Positions 49,740 through 61,100 of a DNA stretch of 64,000 nucleotides are shown one piece after another. Origin of the DNA: Motacilla alba alba (taxonomy: Eukaryota > Chordata > Aves > Passeriformes > Motacillidae); the NCBI RefSeq assembly GCF_015832195.1, contig NC_052027.1, positions 6,030,649-6,094,648 of the forward strand. The letters are read 5' to 3'. How positions within the stretch are numbered: position 1 is the first letter of the stretch; every line of letters begins with the position of its first letter. The translations under genes were made by a program, and so were the position numbers. The notes under the pieces are model-generated. The model worked only from the letters and a program-made list of their open reading frames with translations. It did no database searches and had not been told where the DNA came from.

Positions 49740-50600
49740 GGTTATTAATTGCCAGGACAGATAAGATGTCTTAATGTGCGCGAGCTCTCCTTCCCATTGC
49801 ATTTCATTAGGAAGATATCACTCCATTTCAGCCACACATCATTAAACATTTCAAAGCATACCCAGAAAGGCAGTTGTATATATGGGACACATTATTACAG
49901 GTAATACATTCTGCTGAGCTGCACAGCCCTGCAGATAAAGAGGCAGCGCTGCCCTGGCCGCTGGCACCAGTGTGTTCAGGGCGCACGCAGCATCCATCGC
50001 TGTTCAACACAACCTCTATTCCTTTCTCAACTTCTTTTTCTTTGCCTTTCCACTCCCACCCTTCAGACACCGAGGCTGTGTGCCTGCCTTTGCAAGGGAA
50101 GAGAACAGACTGCAGCCTGAAAGCCCAAATCCGCAGTCAATACAAGGATGAATGCTTCACACCAGACCCCTCGTGTAGTTATTTGTGTGAGAGTAAAGTT
50201 CAAAGGCAGCGAGCTACAAAACACTGCCAACCCCCTCGGTGTGAGAGGATGGGGAACTGAGCCCTTAATCCAGGCTGGGCTGTCTGGGAGCACTCACGTC
50301 GATGGATTTCAGCTTTCCCCGGAATTGATTAGCGCTGCAGCGCTGCCTCGCTGCCTGTCGGGGTTTCAGCGAGCCCCGTATCTATTACCAGCCACTCTTA
50401 TCCTCAGAGAACCTCTCTCCAAGTTCAGCACAGTGAAGCTGCCCACAAGGCAGCATTATTCTAGTCAATACAAATATAATAAAAGCCAGCAGGAGAGTGG
50501 GCAGGCTCCTTACACTGAACGAAAGCTCAGGAGAGATTTGATTTCTTAGAATAAGCAGCAAATACACAACTGCCCTCAGATATAAAAATCACCAGGCAGT
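49740..50600. promoter_or_regulatory. Candidate regulatory block with CpG clusters
   Basis: Relatively CpG-dense for this window (GTGCGCGAGC, GGGCGCACGCAGC, ACGTCGATGG, CCCCGGAATTG, GCGCTGCAGCGCTGCCTCGC, GTCGGGGTTTCAGCGAGCCC). It includes the 14-bp perfect palindrome AGCGCTGCAGCGCT at 50331-50344. An open frame at 49874-50260 (128 codons) ends in a cysteine-rich stretch (DECFTPDPSCSYLCE) but has no recognised fold. A short exon cannot be excluded; a regulatory element is the simpler reading. Confidence 0.3.
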
Positions 50601-50637
50601 CAGTACCACATTGAAGGTATTTTGTTTATTTTTTTTT

Positions 50638-50663
50638 GCCCAGATGCACTTGTGCATCTGGGC
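50638..50663. repeat. Perfect 12-bp inverted repeat with 2-base centre
   Basis: GCCCAGATGCAC (50638-50649) and GTGCATCTGGGC (50652-50663) are exact reverse complements separated by TT. A T run lies just left. Each arm holds CAGATG, an E-box-type word. The arms could make a tight cruciform, or paired bHLH sites. Length and near-zero spacing make it unusual for chance, but it is too short for a microRNA precursor. Confidence 0.75.
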
Positions 50664-53600
50664 TTCCTCAGAGACCTTTTCTGCAGCTGTATGTCAGATT
50701 ATGCTTAACACCATTATCATGGTGAAGGCAAGAAGTCTTTATCAAGAGACTCCTAGCTGGGCACACGAGCTGGCATATTAATATTCCAGACGCTGTAGCC
50801 CAACTGCACTAATCCACTCAGCTGGCTCAGATATATAAGGTCCTCCACAGGTCAGAAGATGCTCTCAGATGCTTCCCCCTGCATGGTGCAGCCCCACAGG
50901 GGTCAAGGCTCTGTGGTGCAGAACTGGGTAATCACAGCAGCAGCTGTGGTGAATCCGTGCTGGCCTGGAGAGCACGTTCAAACAGTTATAGGATGTAGAA
51001 GGGACAGAGCACAGGGTTATTGGGAATAACTGAGCAAACTGGCTTTTTAAAAAATATTATTCTTTGAGGGAAGGCAAAGAGAAATTTAGACTTGACTCAT
51101 TTCTCCCAGTCTCCTTTGCTGTGGTGGTGAAGTAAACACTGTGTGCTATTGTGAGCTTTATTAGATGGCTTCTCACACACTTAAACACAATCCTTCAGCC
51201 AGGAGATGTCTAAAAATCCTATTATTTAAACATGCTTTGGCTCCTATTTTTTACTATTTGTCGGCCATCCATGCACCAATTTTTCATATTTATCCACTTT
51301 AGATTGCATTAGCACCAACTCTACACCAGTGTGCAGCTCCTGGTCTGGCTGTGCCCCACTCATCCTGCTGGCTGCCTGCAGCAAGGCCCTGGGATTTAAA
51401 GGAGGTAGGTTTTTCTTGAGCCAGTTACTGTAGCTGGATTAAAGAACTGACATGACTATCTCTGCTTATTCTGTTCTGGCCTGATAGATTTACTGTGGTT
51501 CTCTTTTCAAAAGCCACATTTAGAAGGAGCCTGGTGGGGTGTCTTTGCACATGTCTGGAACTGCAGCTGGTACAGAAACACAGGGTGCTTAAACATGGTG
51601 CTCTGAGTGTAACCAGTGTTGGCACAGTTCTGGGAGGAATTTTCTCCCCTTTCCAGCACACAGTCTGTTACAGAACTGTCCTTCACCTCATGGGCCATTC
51701 ACCTGCATCTGATGGACTGAACATCGACTATCTCTGAGTCAGAAAACAGGATTTTGATGAGAGAATAATTTGAATGGGGCTATCAAATCCTGCTCCCTCT
51801 GTCTTTGAAAGTTCTCTCCATGTCTGCATTACTCCCTTTCCATTTGCAAGTACAGAAGAGCAGCAACAAGAAACTCTCAAACCAAATGGAAAAGGAATAG
51901 CATTGACATGAGACAAAGTGTTCACAACCCAGCCCTGCTCCATGCAATGCAAGGTCTCCCCTCAGCACACAGCCTGGCCAGGATTAGAGAAAACCCCAGG
52001 ATTTTCTTTTTTTAATCCTAAAAGCTGTTACTTGTATTTGATAAATAAACAGTTGTTTTTATCTAGCAGTGAATGGTGTAAATGATAGCAATAACACCCC
52101 AAGGTGCTGGCAAACAAACTGGATATTTCAAACGGTGGGTAATGGGGAACTGGGGAGGAGCTTAATTAACTCTGCCACTAGGCAGCAGCTGAGTTTTGTC
52201 AGTCCAAGACAGAGAAAGAAATGCACGTTCCCGAGGGGACCACAGGATGGTAACAGTGATGGGACAATTTGTGTGGCTTCACACCCTGGGCACCATCACC
52301 CACCAGGGAACACAGAGGGATGGGGGAAAGGAAGGCACCACGGAGCAAGCAGGATTGGAAGGGAAAATGTGATCCTCAGAGAGCTCTTGGAGGCAGCAGA
52401 GGGAAGAGGAGTATCCTGGAGAAGTCTGAATGTGGCAGGGGTGGGAGTGGGTTACATTTCCTTCCTGGGTTGGTCACACAGGAAGGTTTGCTTTGTCACC
52501 AGCATCTGTACGGGCAAAGGTACCAACCCATGGTACCAACCCCTGGCCACAGGCAGCAAGGAGCAAAAGGGGAGACACCTGTTTGGCAGGAATTTGGGGT
52601 ACATACCTGAGTGTAGTTTGCTGCTGGCAGCACCCCATAAAGGCAGCACAAATACGCAGTTTTCAATGGAGCTTCATAATTAAGACTGAATACAGAAAAA
52701 AATCCCCCAATTCCTCCATGAAGTCAGATTGAAGTCAGATAACTCCAAACACCAATTTCCCTCTCCCTCTCTCCTGGAGCAGCTGGTTCATTTAGGTAAT
52801 TCAGACACCTCCATTCCTGCTCTGTAGGATGCTAATGGATGGAGATGCTTTGCAGAGGGGCTGAGTCCCACCTGTGCCAGCTCCCCTGTAGGCACCAACC
52901 ATGGGTGACTGCCTGGGGAGGGAGACTTGGGGAGCCCAGAAACCTTCCTGCTCTTCATTTGCTCTTCATTTCTGTGCATGCTGCTGCAGAGGGAAAAGCC
53001 ATCAAGCCTTTCAGAGGGAGCAGGGATCAATGCCACACAGATCAAACCAGCAGTTGGGAAACTTTGGGTGAAAGTGTAATTCTGTGAGTGCTTCCAGCTA
53101 GGTTTCATTCAAGTCCTGATGCTGGGGTTTTAGTATGATGCCAATTTTAGCTTGAATTGTCTGACAGCTCCTCTTTGTGAACAGAAGCAATATTGACAGA
53201 ATGGTACTTTCTGAAAGGTGAGTGATTTCTTTTTTTCCCCAGAGGAAACACACTCCATGTGTAATGGGATGACGTTGTTTCTTTTCCTTCTGAACTAAGG
53301 CTGCTTAAAATGAAAGTCTGAGAGCTGGCTTTCATTACAGTCAGGCTTTGAGCTTTCTGGGAAAATAGGTATTAGCTATAGGATCTGAGGCCCTGCTATT
53401 TTAGGGACGTTTCCCTTGGAGTTACTGTTCAGGTGCCTTCTCTGGGAAGTTCCATGAAACACCTGCCCTGGGCAACTCCTGGCTAAATCCCAAGGGTCCT
53501 GGGTGAGGAAGGATAAAAAGCATTGCATTTTAATGGGGCTCTCCTTAATTATTCTCTTGAGCTGAAGGGGACCATGGTGTATTAAATGGCATCAGTACCA

Positions 53601-54299
53601 TAAAGCAGAATGTGACCTCGAAAAAAACCTTCATATGTACAAAGGCATTCCCACTTCCTGGGTTCTCAAACCCTGCATCCTAAACCCCAGCCTGCTGTCC
53701 CCTGGACAGAGAAAACTGTTTATGCTGGGAAAAAAACAATCTGGCAACGTAAATTTCTCTGCTAGGCTCCTTTATCCTTCATCATATTATTTTTTTCACA
53801 TCTTGTCATTCATGTCATGCCACGAAGAGAAGCAGCAAGGAATGTGCAGCTATGAATGAGTCCTGAAGTCCTGAAAGCATGATGGTAAATCACAAAGGCA
53901 GCATGGCTCTGTCACCTCTGCCTCCTGGAAAGGGTCGGGGGGGTCAGTGGACATTCAATTTCTACCCACCTCTTCTGCCTGTGACCTGCCTGCTGCAGGG
54001 AGCTGCTTCCCTGGTGAAGGATGGATAATGGGAATTCTCGACACTCTTACACAGTGCTCTGACATATTCTGCCTAAGCTCAACGAGATCCAGAGATAGAA
54101 AAGTCGGTGTCATAACAAAAACTGTAATTAAAGTTTTGGTCAGATTGAATCCATTACATCTCTCCCAAGTACCCAGTATTGATTTCAGCCCCAGCCCCAG
54201 GGATGTGTAGTCTGATACCTCTGTAATCCTGCTAGCAGAGTCTTAAGCCCATTGCACATGCCATTTGTGTGGCTTAAGCCCAAGAAAATGCTTCCAACC
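50664..54299. other. Unique noncoding sequence
   Basis: No gene recognised. The frame at 52069-52683 (204 codons, plus) has no known domain and overlaps long frames in other phases. Two tiny tandem duplications are visible: GCTCTTCATTT twice at about 52950, and GAAGTCAGAT twice at about 52719. Confidence 0.5.
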
Positions 54300-54680
54300 A
54301 ACTTCAGCTCTGTAGGATTCCTGTTTTATTGACTGAGCAAACGCAGGCGAGCGGAAGCTGTGTCTGCCACAAGGAAGATGGCTTTTGAGACACCAGCTGT
54401 AAATAGAAGGGACAGGGCTATTTTGGCTATATTTTTGTGTTGGCATAAACCTGCAGCAGATTGCATTATTCAGTGGGTAATGTAATGTTAATGCAGCCCT
54501 GTAGCTGGGGGCGAGAGAACTTAAGGTTTAATCATTTTGTAATGCACTTACATTGCCCGTTTTAGATTTGTCAGCTGTCATAAATGAACTGCAGTTTTAT
54601 CCCAGGACTATATATAGAATTACTATTTATATATTTTTTCATCTGCAGCTTATGCAGTTTAAATAGAAAAAAAAAATAAA
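54300..54680. promoter_or_regulatory. Candidate conserved enhancer-like block
   Basis: Contains GCAAACGCAGGCGAGCGG, GGCTATTTTGGCTATATTTT (MEF2/SRF-like AT cores), TTGCATTATTCAGTGGG, GGTTTAATCATTTTGTAATG, GTCATAAATGAACTGC, ACTATATATAGAATTACTAT and TTTAAATAG. No repeat or open frame of interest covers it. Muscle-type motif content is suggestive only. Confidence 0.28.
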
Positions 54681-55479
54681 AGGAAAGAGCCAGGATGCAG
54701 CAAGGGGGGATGCACCCTTGGCTGTGCTCTGTTCAGAGAATTCTTCAGTGCCTCCCCAGGAAAGTGCTGCCTTCATCTATGCCTTGGCTTAGGGAGTTGA
54801 CATTTTCAGTAAAACAACACCCATTTTCAGCAGACTTTTAATGTTGTGGGGAGTGAGGCACAGAAACTTTGCTTGTGAAGATGCAGCCACATAGAAATGG
54901 CAGTTGGAGAACTTCTGCTCTGTGTCTCACATATCTATCATTCGTAAGAACCTAACTCCAGGAAATCCCCTCCCATGGCATCACTCCCCACCAGTTTTTA
55001 TTGAAAAACCATAATATCCTTTTGCATTCTAAATTCTGACTAAAAGCCACCCACGTTACAGCTTTTTATATACATATTTTTAGCAGTTCTCAAACAAAGA
55101 CAATCCCTCCTTGGACTGCCGTGTCCTGCTGCTTTCCCTGCTGTGGTTCCTCACAGCATCACTGGAGAGCTCATGGCGCGTTGCAGACTGCCCCAGTGCT
55201 GATTAATGTCCTTGCCAAGAAAAGAAAGAAGGGGTTTGCAAATGGATTTGCCTCTCCTATCAGCTCAAAGTACTTGAATGTGTTTGCTTTTTTGGGGCAG
55301 CCATTTGGAAAAAAATCCGAGGGAAACTTGAGAAAGTAGAACGTCCTGCTGGTCTTAAATTCCAAATATTCCCATTGTCTCTTCTTTTAATTGAATTCTT
55401 ACTCTGAAAGTGATTTCTGTAGGGAGTTTTGCCTTGACTGTTCTCTCTGCTGCTACATCCTAGAGGCCAAAAGAATTCT
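54681..55479. other. Unique noncoding sequence
   Basis: No gene recognised. Two overlapping frames at 55121-55365 on opposite strands are both under 75 codons. Confidence 0.5.
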
Positions 55480-55740
55480 TTTCTCCAGCAGTAATAATCG
55501 ATGTTTTTTAAGAAGCAAGAATATCCCTGTTTTCATCCATAGCATTTACCTACAAAGAACATGATAATTTATACAGCAAATGCAGCCTGTGCTTCCTGCT
55601 GGACAGCCTGATTTATCGACTGTGCATCTGTTTCATATAAAGTGCCCCGAGCAGAACAAAAACCTCCATTCTAGCAAAACCAGGACAGTTTCTCCAGTTT
55701 TCGATAAATCATGTTCTACCTGTGGGATGCCTTGTTAACG
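55480..55740. promoter_or_regulatory. Candidate enhancer with inverted TGATTTATCGA sites
   Basis: TGATTTATCGA (55609-55619) and TCGATAAATCA (55701-55711) are exact reverse complements 81 bp apart. A third related site, AATAATCGATG, lies at 55493-55503. ATCGAT/TATCGA words are ONECUT- or CUX-type cores and contain a CpG that usually decays. Also present are ACATGATAATTTATAC and TTTCATATAAAG. No open frame or repeat family was recognised. Enhancer function is inference. Confidence 0.38.
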
Positions 55741-56123
55741 ACTATACACTAAATCCAGAGGGAGTTTTCCTTTTTCTTTTTTTTTCTCTTTCTTTTTTTA
55801 TTTTTAACTCTCCATCCCAAATATTCTGAGTTTCTGAGGCCATTTTAGTACCCTTGTTGCCCAGGCAAAACTCCTTCTCATTTCTGAGGGAGTTTGGCAT
55901 TAGTAAACTGGCTACATCAAATATCTCATTATTAACACACATCTCATAAACCAGCCTCATAAAATGACAAGGAAAAATCTTCCTTCATTCTGCTTGTAGT
56001 TTACATCTTTGCCTTTACCCAGCCAACTTTTTTTCTGCACAGGATGGAGCTGAATTTCCATTAAGGAGCCTGATTTCTGTATCCAGGGAAAATACCTGGA
56101 TCCCCTCTATGGAAAAAGCTTCC
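55741..56123. other. Noncoding sequence with a pyrimidine-rich tract
   Basis: A T/C-rich run covers about 55767-55806. Nothing else recognised. Confidence 0.5.
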
Positions 56124-56156
56124 TTAGAATCGTGGGATGGTTTGTGTTGGAAGAGA
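56124..56156 (-). mobile_element. CR1 LINE, very short 3' remnant
   Basis: TTAGAATCGTGGGATGGTTT followed by GTGTTGGAAGAGA is the complement of a CR1 3' tail. Only about 33 bases can be matched; the flanks are not recognisably CR1. Confidence 0.65.
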
Positions 56157-58109
56157 AGCAGAGGACAGTTGCCTAAGCAGGACAGTGAAGGCAGTGAAGG
56201 CACTGACAGTTATAGAGGAGTGGGATGAAGTCCCAGCAGAAGATGCTGCTCCCCCTTTGAGCCCATGCCTTCCTGGAGGAGATCCCAACCCCTCATCTCC
56301 CCTCCCTGAGCACAGCCAGCACAGCCTTGCCACAGGGAATGCTCCTCGCTTCTGCTGCCAAGATCTCGCTTTGAGTCTTCAGCACCAACTTTCCCCAAAC
56401 CACCTGAGGTTTCAGGAAACTGAAGGATGGGAGAAAATCCATGTTCCCAGTGCAGCTTCACAGAAAATGTGTAAGTGCAGCCAAACCAGGCCCAGGGGGC
56501 TTGTGTCTATCAAAGGCGCTGATACAAAGCCAAAATCATCGTTTGAAGATTTAAATTGATGTAACTGGGAGTAGAAATTGTTTTTTTACTGAGGGCATAA
56601 TTCATGCAGGAGGATGCTTATGGCATCCAAAAGGCTTTCAGCTAGTGTTACAGTACTGACAGTGAAGTACAGAGGTGTCTAGGGAAAAGGGAGTACATTC
56701 CTGTAAAACACAGCCACAGGGAGCTGTGACAGAGCTGGATCTCATTTCCTACCCTGTGGGCTGGAGCCTCACTGCGTCTGCATCCCCCTTATCCCCATTA
56801 TTGTCTGCTGAGCTGCAGCCAGGCCAGCGGTCCCTCAGCAGAGCTGGAAGGTCTTTGCAGCACCAGATCCACCTGAGATCCACACCATCCACGGAGTGAA
56901 CTTCCCTGAAGAGGACTCCGGGGAGCTGACCTGGAGCACGTGGCTCTGAGGCACACATTGCCTCTCACCTGGGGCTTTTCCTGGGGACAATGGGGGGTCT
57001 TGATTTCTGACAAGACCTCTTCTTCCCACTGTAATATAAATTGCCATGTGGAAACATCACAGATGGGATGAGCGAAGTCCTTGACCTTGTTTCTTTGCTG
57101 CACAAAGCCAGGTGGTGCTTCTGCCAGTTCCTCTATTGCCAGTCAGGACTCAAACAGCTCCCTGTCATTAAATTGCCAGTCCTTTGTCCCTGGGCATAGT
57201 GCAAAATAAAGTCACCTTTCCAACAGTTTGCCAACTGTTGGGACGTGTTGCTATTTCAGTGTTATCTGCAGGGTTATTTGCTCTGCCCAGGTGATGTGTC
57301 ACCAGGCTGCTGGGCCAGACCTTGGGGACAAACCAGGCAGGCTGCATGTGACACTGCTCTGCAGGGGACAGGGAGAAGCCCTTGGGCTTGAGGACACCTT
57401 GGTCTGCCTGTTCCTCTTCTCCTCAGCAGGAATGCCCCAGGCTCCACCTCACCCTGCTGCCAGCTCCCAGGACACCTGGCAGCAGCACAGGGTGGCCAGG
57501 GCACCATCTTGGGCTTCTTTCTCCAAGGAATTCTTTCCAAAACACTTTGGTCTGTGGTGGTTGTGTCTATCCAGTGTTTTATAAGGACAGTGTCTCTTTC
57601 AGCCTATTTTAAGCTGTTTTGTCTGTCTTTCTGATGCCTTTGCCAGTCTGGCCAGGGCTGAATTTGGCCCCTGATAGAAACTTCTCCATTAATCAGAGAT
57701 TTGCCTCAGTGGCAGGGTTGTTCTGACTTCTAATTAAGTTTACAGTTTCTAATTAAATTGATTTGAGATCCTGGGGTGGAAGGCCTTTTAAGAGAAATCA
57801 TATATTAAAAATTTAAGATTTTTTTGCTCCAATAACATTTCTGTGTAAGACTAATTTTAACATCTAGGTGTGAAGGATGAGTAATCCTTTCTCAGGCTTT
57901 GGCAATGTTAGCTGAAGCTTTTTCTCATTCACCTTTATCAGAGAAGCAATAAAAATTTGCTAATCACCTTGACAAAGTTACTCATGCCAGGGTGAAATAT
58001 TTGGCAACCATACGCAGCCAGGATCAAAAAGAATAAAGTTGCTGGGCTGAGGAGGTGTGTGAGACCCAGGCTGCAACTGTTTTGCCCCTCTTCCTGTGGT
58101 GGTTTTTAA
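56157..58109. other. Unique noncoding sequence
   Basis: No gene recognised. Open frames up to 140 codons (56137-56559, plus) overlap others and show no domain. Confidence 0.5.
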
Positions 58110-58185
58110 TCCCAACACCCAGATAATTAATAAGGATGTTTGAGAGGGCATCCCATATCCCACTCCTGAGCCAGTCACTTTGAAC
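58110..58185 (-). mobile_element. Possible decayed CR1 ORF2 fragment
   Basis: CCAGATAATTAATAAGGATG on the plus strand resembles the complement of the CR1 region encoding the FINDL motif. In the minus-strand frame the peptide reads SGIWDALSNILINYLGVGI, which lines up with the CR1 pattern SGVPQGS...LFNIFINDL. The fragment is short and diverged, with no tail, so the call is tentative. Confidence 0.4.
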
Positions 58186-61100
58186 AGGCTGTGGCTGTGA
58201 GCTGCACATCATCCTCAGTCAGATCAACTTTACAACTTCATTTCTCGAGACTCAGTCAACCAAATCAAATATTTCCCAGGGAAGATTTGATTAAATGTCA
58301 ATAAGATATGGCAGAGGAACTTTCAAAATTATGAAAATTGACCAACGCACTCTCCTTGCTTTTGTATCTCAAAGTTATCTTAAATTTTAATAACCCTAAT
58401 CAATGCCTACTTTATACTCACACATAAAAGAACCCTTCAAGGGCCTTCCTTGGGAGACTTTAAAGGGTGTTTGGGGTTAGAGCACGTCCTTACATGGTGT
58501 TTCCTCCAGGGCCAACTGCACATTTGCTCACTTTTAGTCCTGGAGAGCAGGGAGCCTCATTGCCTGTGTGCCCTGCTTGTGTTACAGCTCTTTGTGACAG
58601 GAACTGAGCCACCCCTTTGTCATTTTGAGGGTCCACTGGAACATTATCTCCCCAGTCCTGTCTTTGGAGAAATGCTGAGGCTTTGGCTGATGCCTCACTT
58701 AGGATCACTAAGATAATGAGAAGAGCTGTGGATTGAGATGTGAGAGATACAGAATTGTGATGCTCCTGTCCTGCTTCACTCGGTTGTGCTCTGTTCTCAA
58801 CACCTGGACAATTAATAAATACTCTTTGATGGGTTGTATCATTTAAGGTAACTGAGAAAACTTGACCCCCTCCAAGGCTCTTGTCTTTAGAGATCAGGAA
58901 TATGCAACAGATAAAAGACTGAGAGGCTCATGGATTTTTAACTGGGAGATTTTTTTTCCCCCAAAGTAATGATGACTTCTTGAAAATGCTTTTTTCACCT
59001 TGAAAAGAGATGTTTTGATAAAGCCTTTTTTAACACTCTGAAATGTATTTGATGTTTAGAATGAAATTGCTTTCCAGACATGCAATCTGAACCATATTCT
59101 TGATGTTCAAAGGTAAAATAATTATAAAATAGAATTATAAGGCCAGAGAGGAAACAAGAAACTTTTCAAACTAATGTAAGCAGATTCAGGATGGACCTTG
59201 TCTGAATTTTCTTCCATTTTTCAGTTTCTATTCCTTTTCTCCTAAGCTAAAACAGAGAAAAATTTCAGAATCTGCCACATGCAAAAACATTTCCTTGCCC
59301 AGCTCTAATTGCTCAATTGAATTATCTGCAGACAGATCGCAACTCCCTTCAATAAATCAGTTCCATGGATGCTGTTTTCCCCCAGTCCCTGACCCATGGC
59401 TCATTCATGGACCCCATGCTTGTGCTGATTTAATTTAGCTCACGTGGCCAGGGAAGCTTTCCTGTTTACACAGGCCCTCACTTAAACTCAGGATTTGCAT
59501 ACAGCTTCTGATTCTCCCTTAACATCCATCCCTCCAAAACCTTTTCTGCCTCCGACCTCCCATGCTGGGATGGATCCCTGTGGGAAGCTGATGCACCAGG
59601 AGCACGAACCCAGCTGGAATGAATTTGTTTAAAAAGCTGGGAGGACTTTCACTGAGGTTTTTTTGGAATTGCTCACCCAGTCCTAATTACTTTATAAATT
59701 TAATGGAGTTAATTCTGGCCACTGGGTGCTGGATCAGGGATATAAAGGCAGCATGGAGTCACAAAGCCTCATCTCTTGGCACAGGGAAAGTGCTGAGGAG
59801 GAAAATGAGGAGCAGGGAAGAGACCTCATGCAAGTGAGACTTCAGACTCCTCTGCAAGATGTTGGAGGCCAAGGTGATGCTCCTGGAAATTCTTGAATTT
59901 CAACTCCCTTAAGCCACAAAGGTGGTAAGGAACTGGGGTTTTGTTGTTGTTGTTTTGGTCTGCTCCCTTGTTCACAGGAGCTGGTTACTGGAAGCTGCAA
60001 GAAAATCAGGGCTGCCAAGATATCTCAGTGGTTCATGACAAACTGCTGACTTTGGTTGTTTTGTGAGTTTTTTTATCTGTGTGTTTCTTATTTACTTGCT
60101 TTTGTAGGGTTTCCATAAATTCCAGTTTAGGGTAAATCTCTAGTTCTCCTGTTCCTTTGTCAGTGAAAAAGAAATCTTTAGTAAGTTAAACATTTTTGAT
60201 GCTGATTACTGCAGGGATTTTTACTACAAGGTAAATCTGCATTTTGCAAACAGGAATGCTGTCCAGGTGGATGTTTCTGATATGCATCAAAGGCTATATC
60301 TGATAATGTTCTCATCAATTGAAGGTGACAATAATTATAGGAAAGAAATTGGTCTGCTTCTGTGCACATCCCACAACATCAATTTCTCTGGTCAAACCAA
60401 GATTCTGAAGAACAAAATACCAAAATTGCTTACAATGAGGCTTAACACTCAAGCAGCCAAATTCCCTTTGTGTCTCTTACCTGCTCAGCCAGAAATAGAT
60501 TGTAATCTCCTTTTCTACATGGATAACAAGAGTGAGGAGTGGGGTAATTCACAGAAAGAAAAATATATTTGCAAAATACTGTTTCTTGGAATGTTGCCCA
60601 CAGAGTCGTGCAAAGTTTAACTGCTAAAGAATCCCTTCAGAGCCTGGCCTGGTGCAAAGGAAGGCTGCTCTGCTGTTGTGCTGCCCCAGGCCATGCACAG
60701 CCTCTGCCTCTGCTTTGTCCCCTGCTCTGGTCTCAGTTACTGTAAGCAAAGCCCCAGCAGCCAATTCACAAAATTAACTTTGGAGAGCTCTGGCTTTATT
60801 TGTAGTTCTTCAGCACTGGGGCTGTTGTTGGACAGAGCTTGTTGTGGATCAGCCAGATTGGGCTGGGCAGTCCTTGGCCACACCAGGGCAGCTGCTGAGA
60901 ATAAAGAACCCAACCATAGCCCAGAGTGTCAAGGGGAACAATAAAACCTTATCAAGAAGGAATCACAAGCACCTAATGAGAATCAGATGCAGCATAAAGA
61001 GGCCACAGGCATGCTCTTATCCAGATGCACAGGGAATTATGCACATAAACAGTGGATGATTTGGTTTTACATCTTATTTTTCATCCAGAACTGCAGGGAG

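Noticed and set aside
52069..52683. 204-codon plus-strand open frame
   Set aside because: No domain recognised, and long frames in other phases overlap it.
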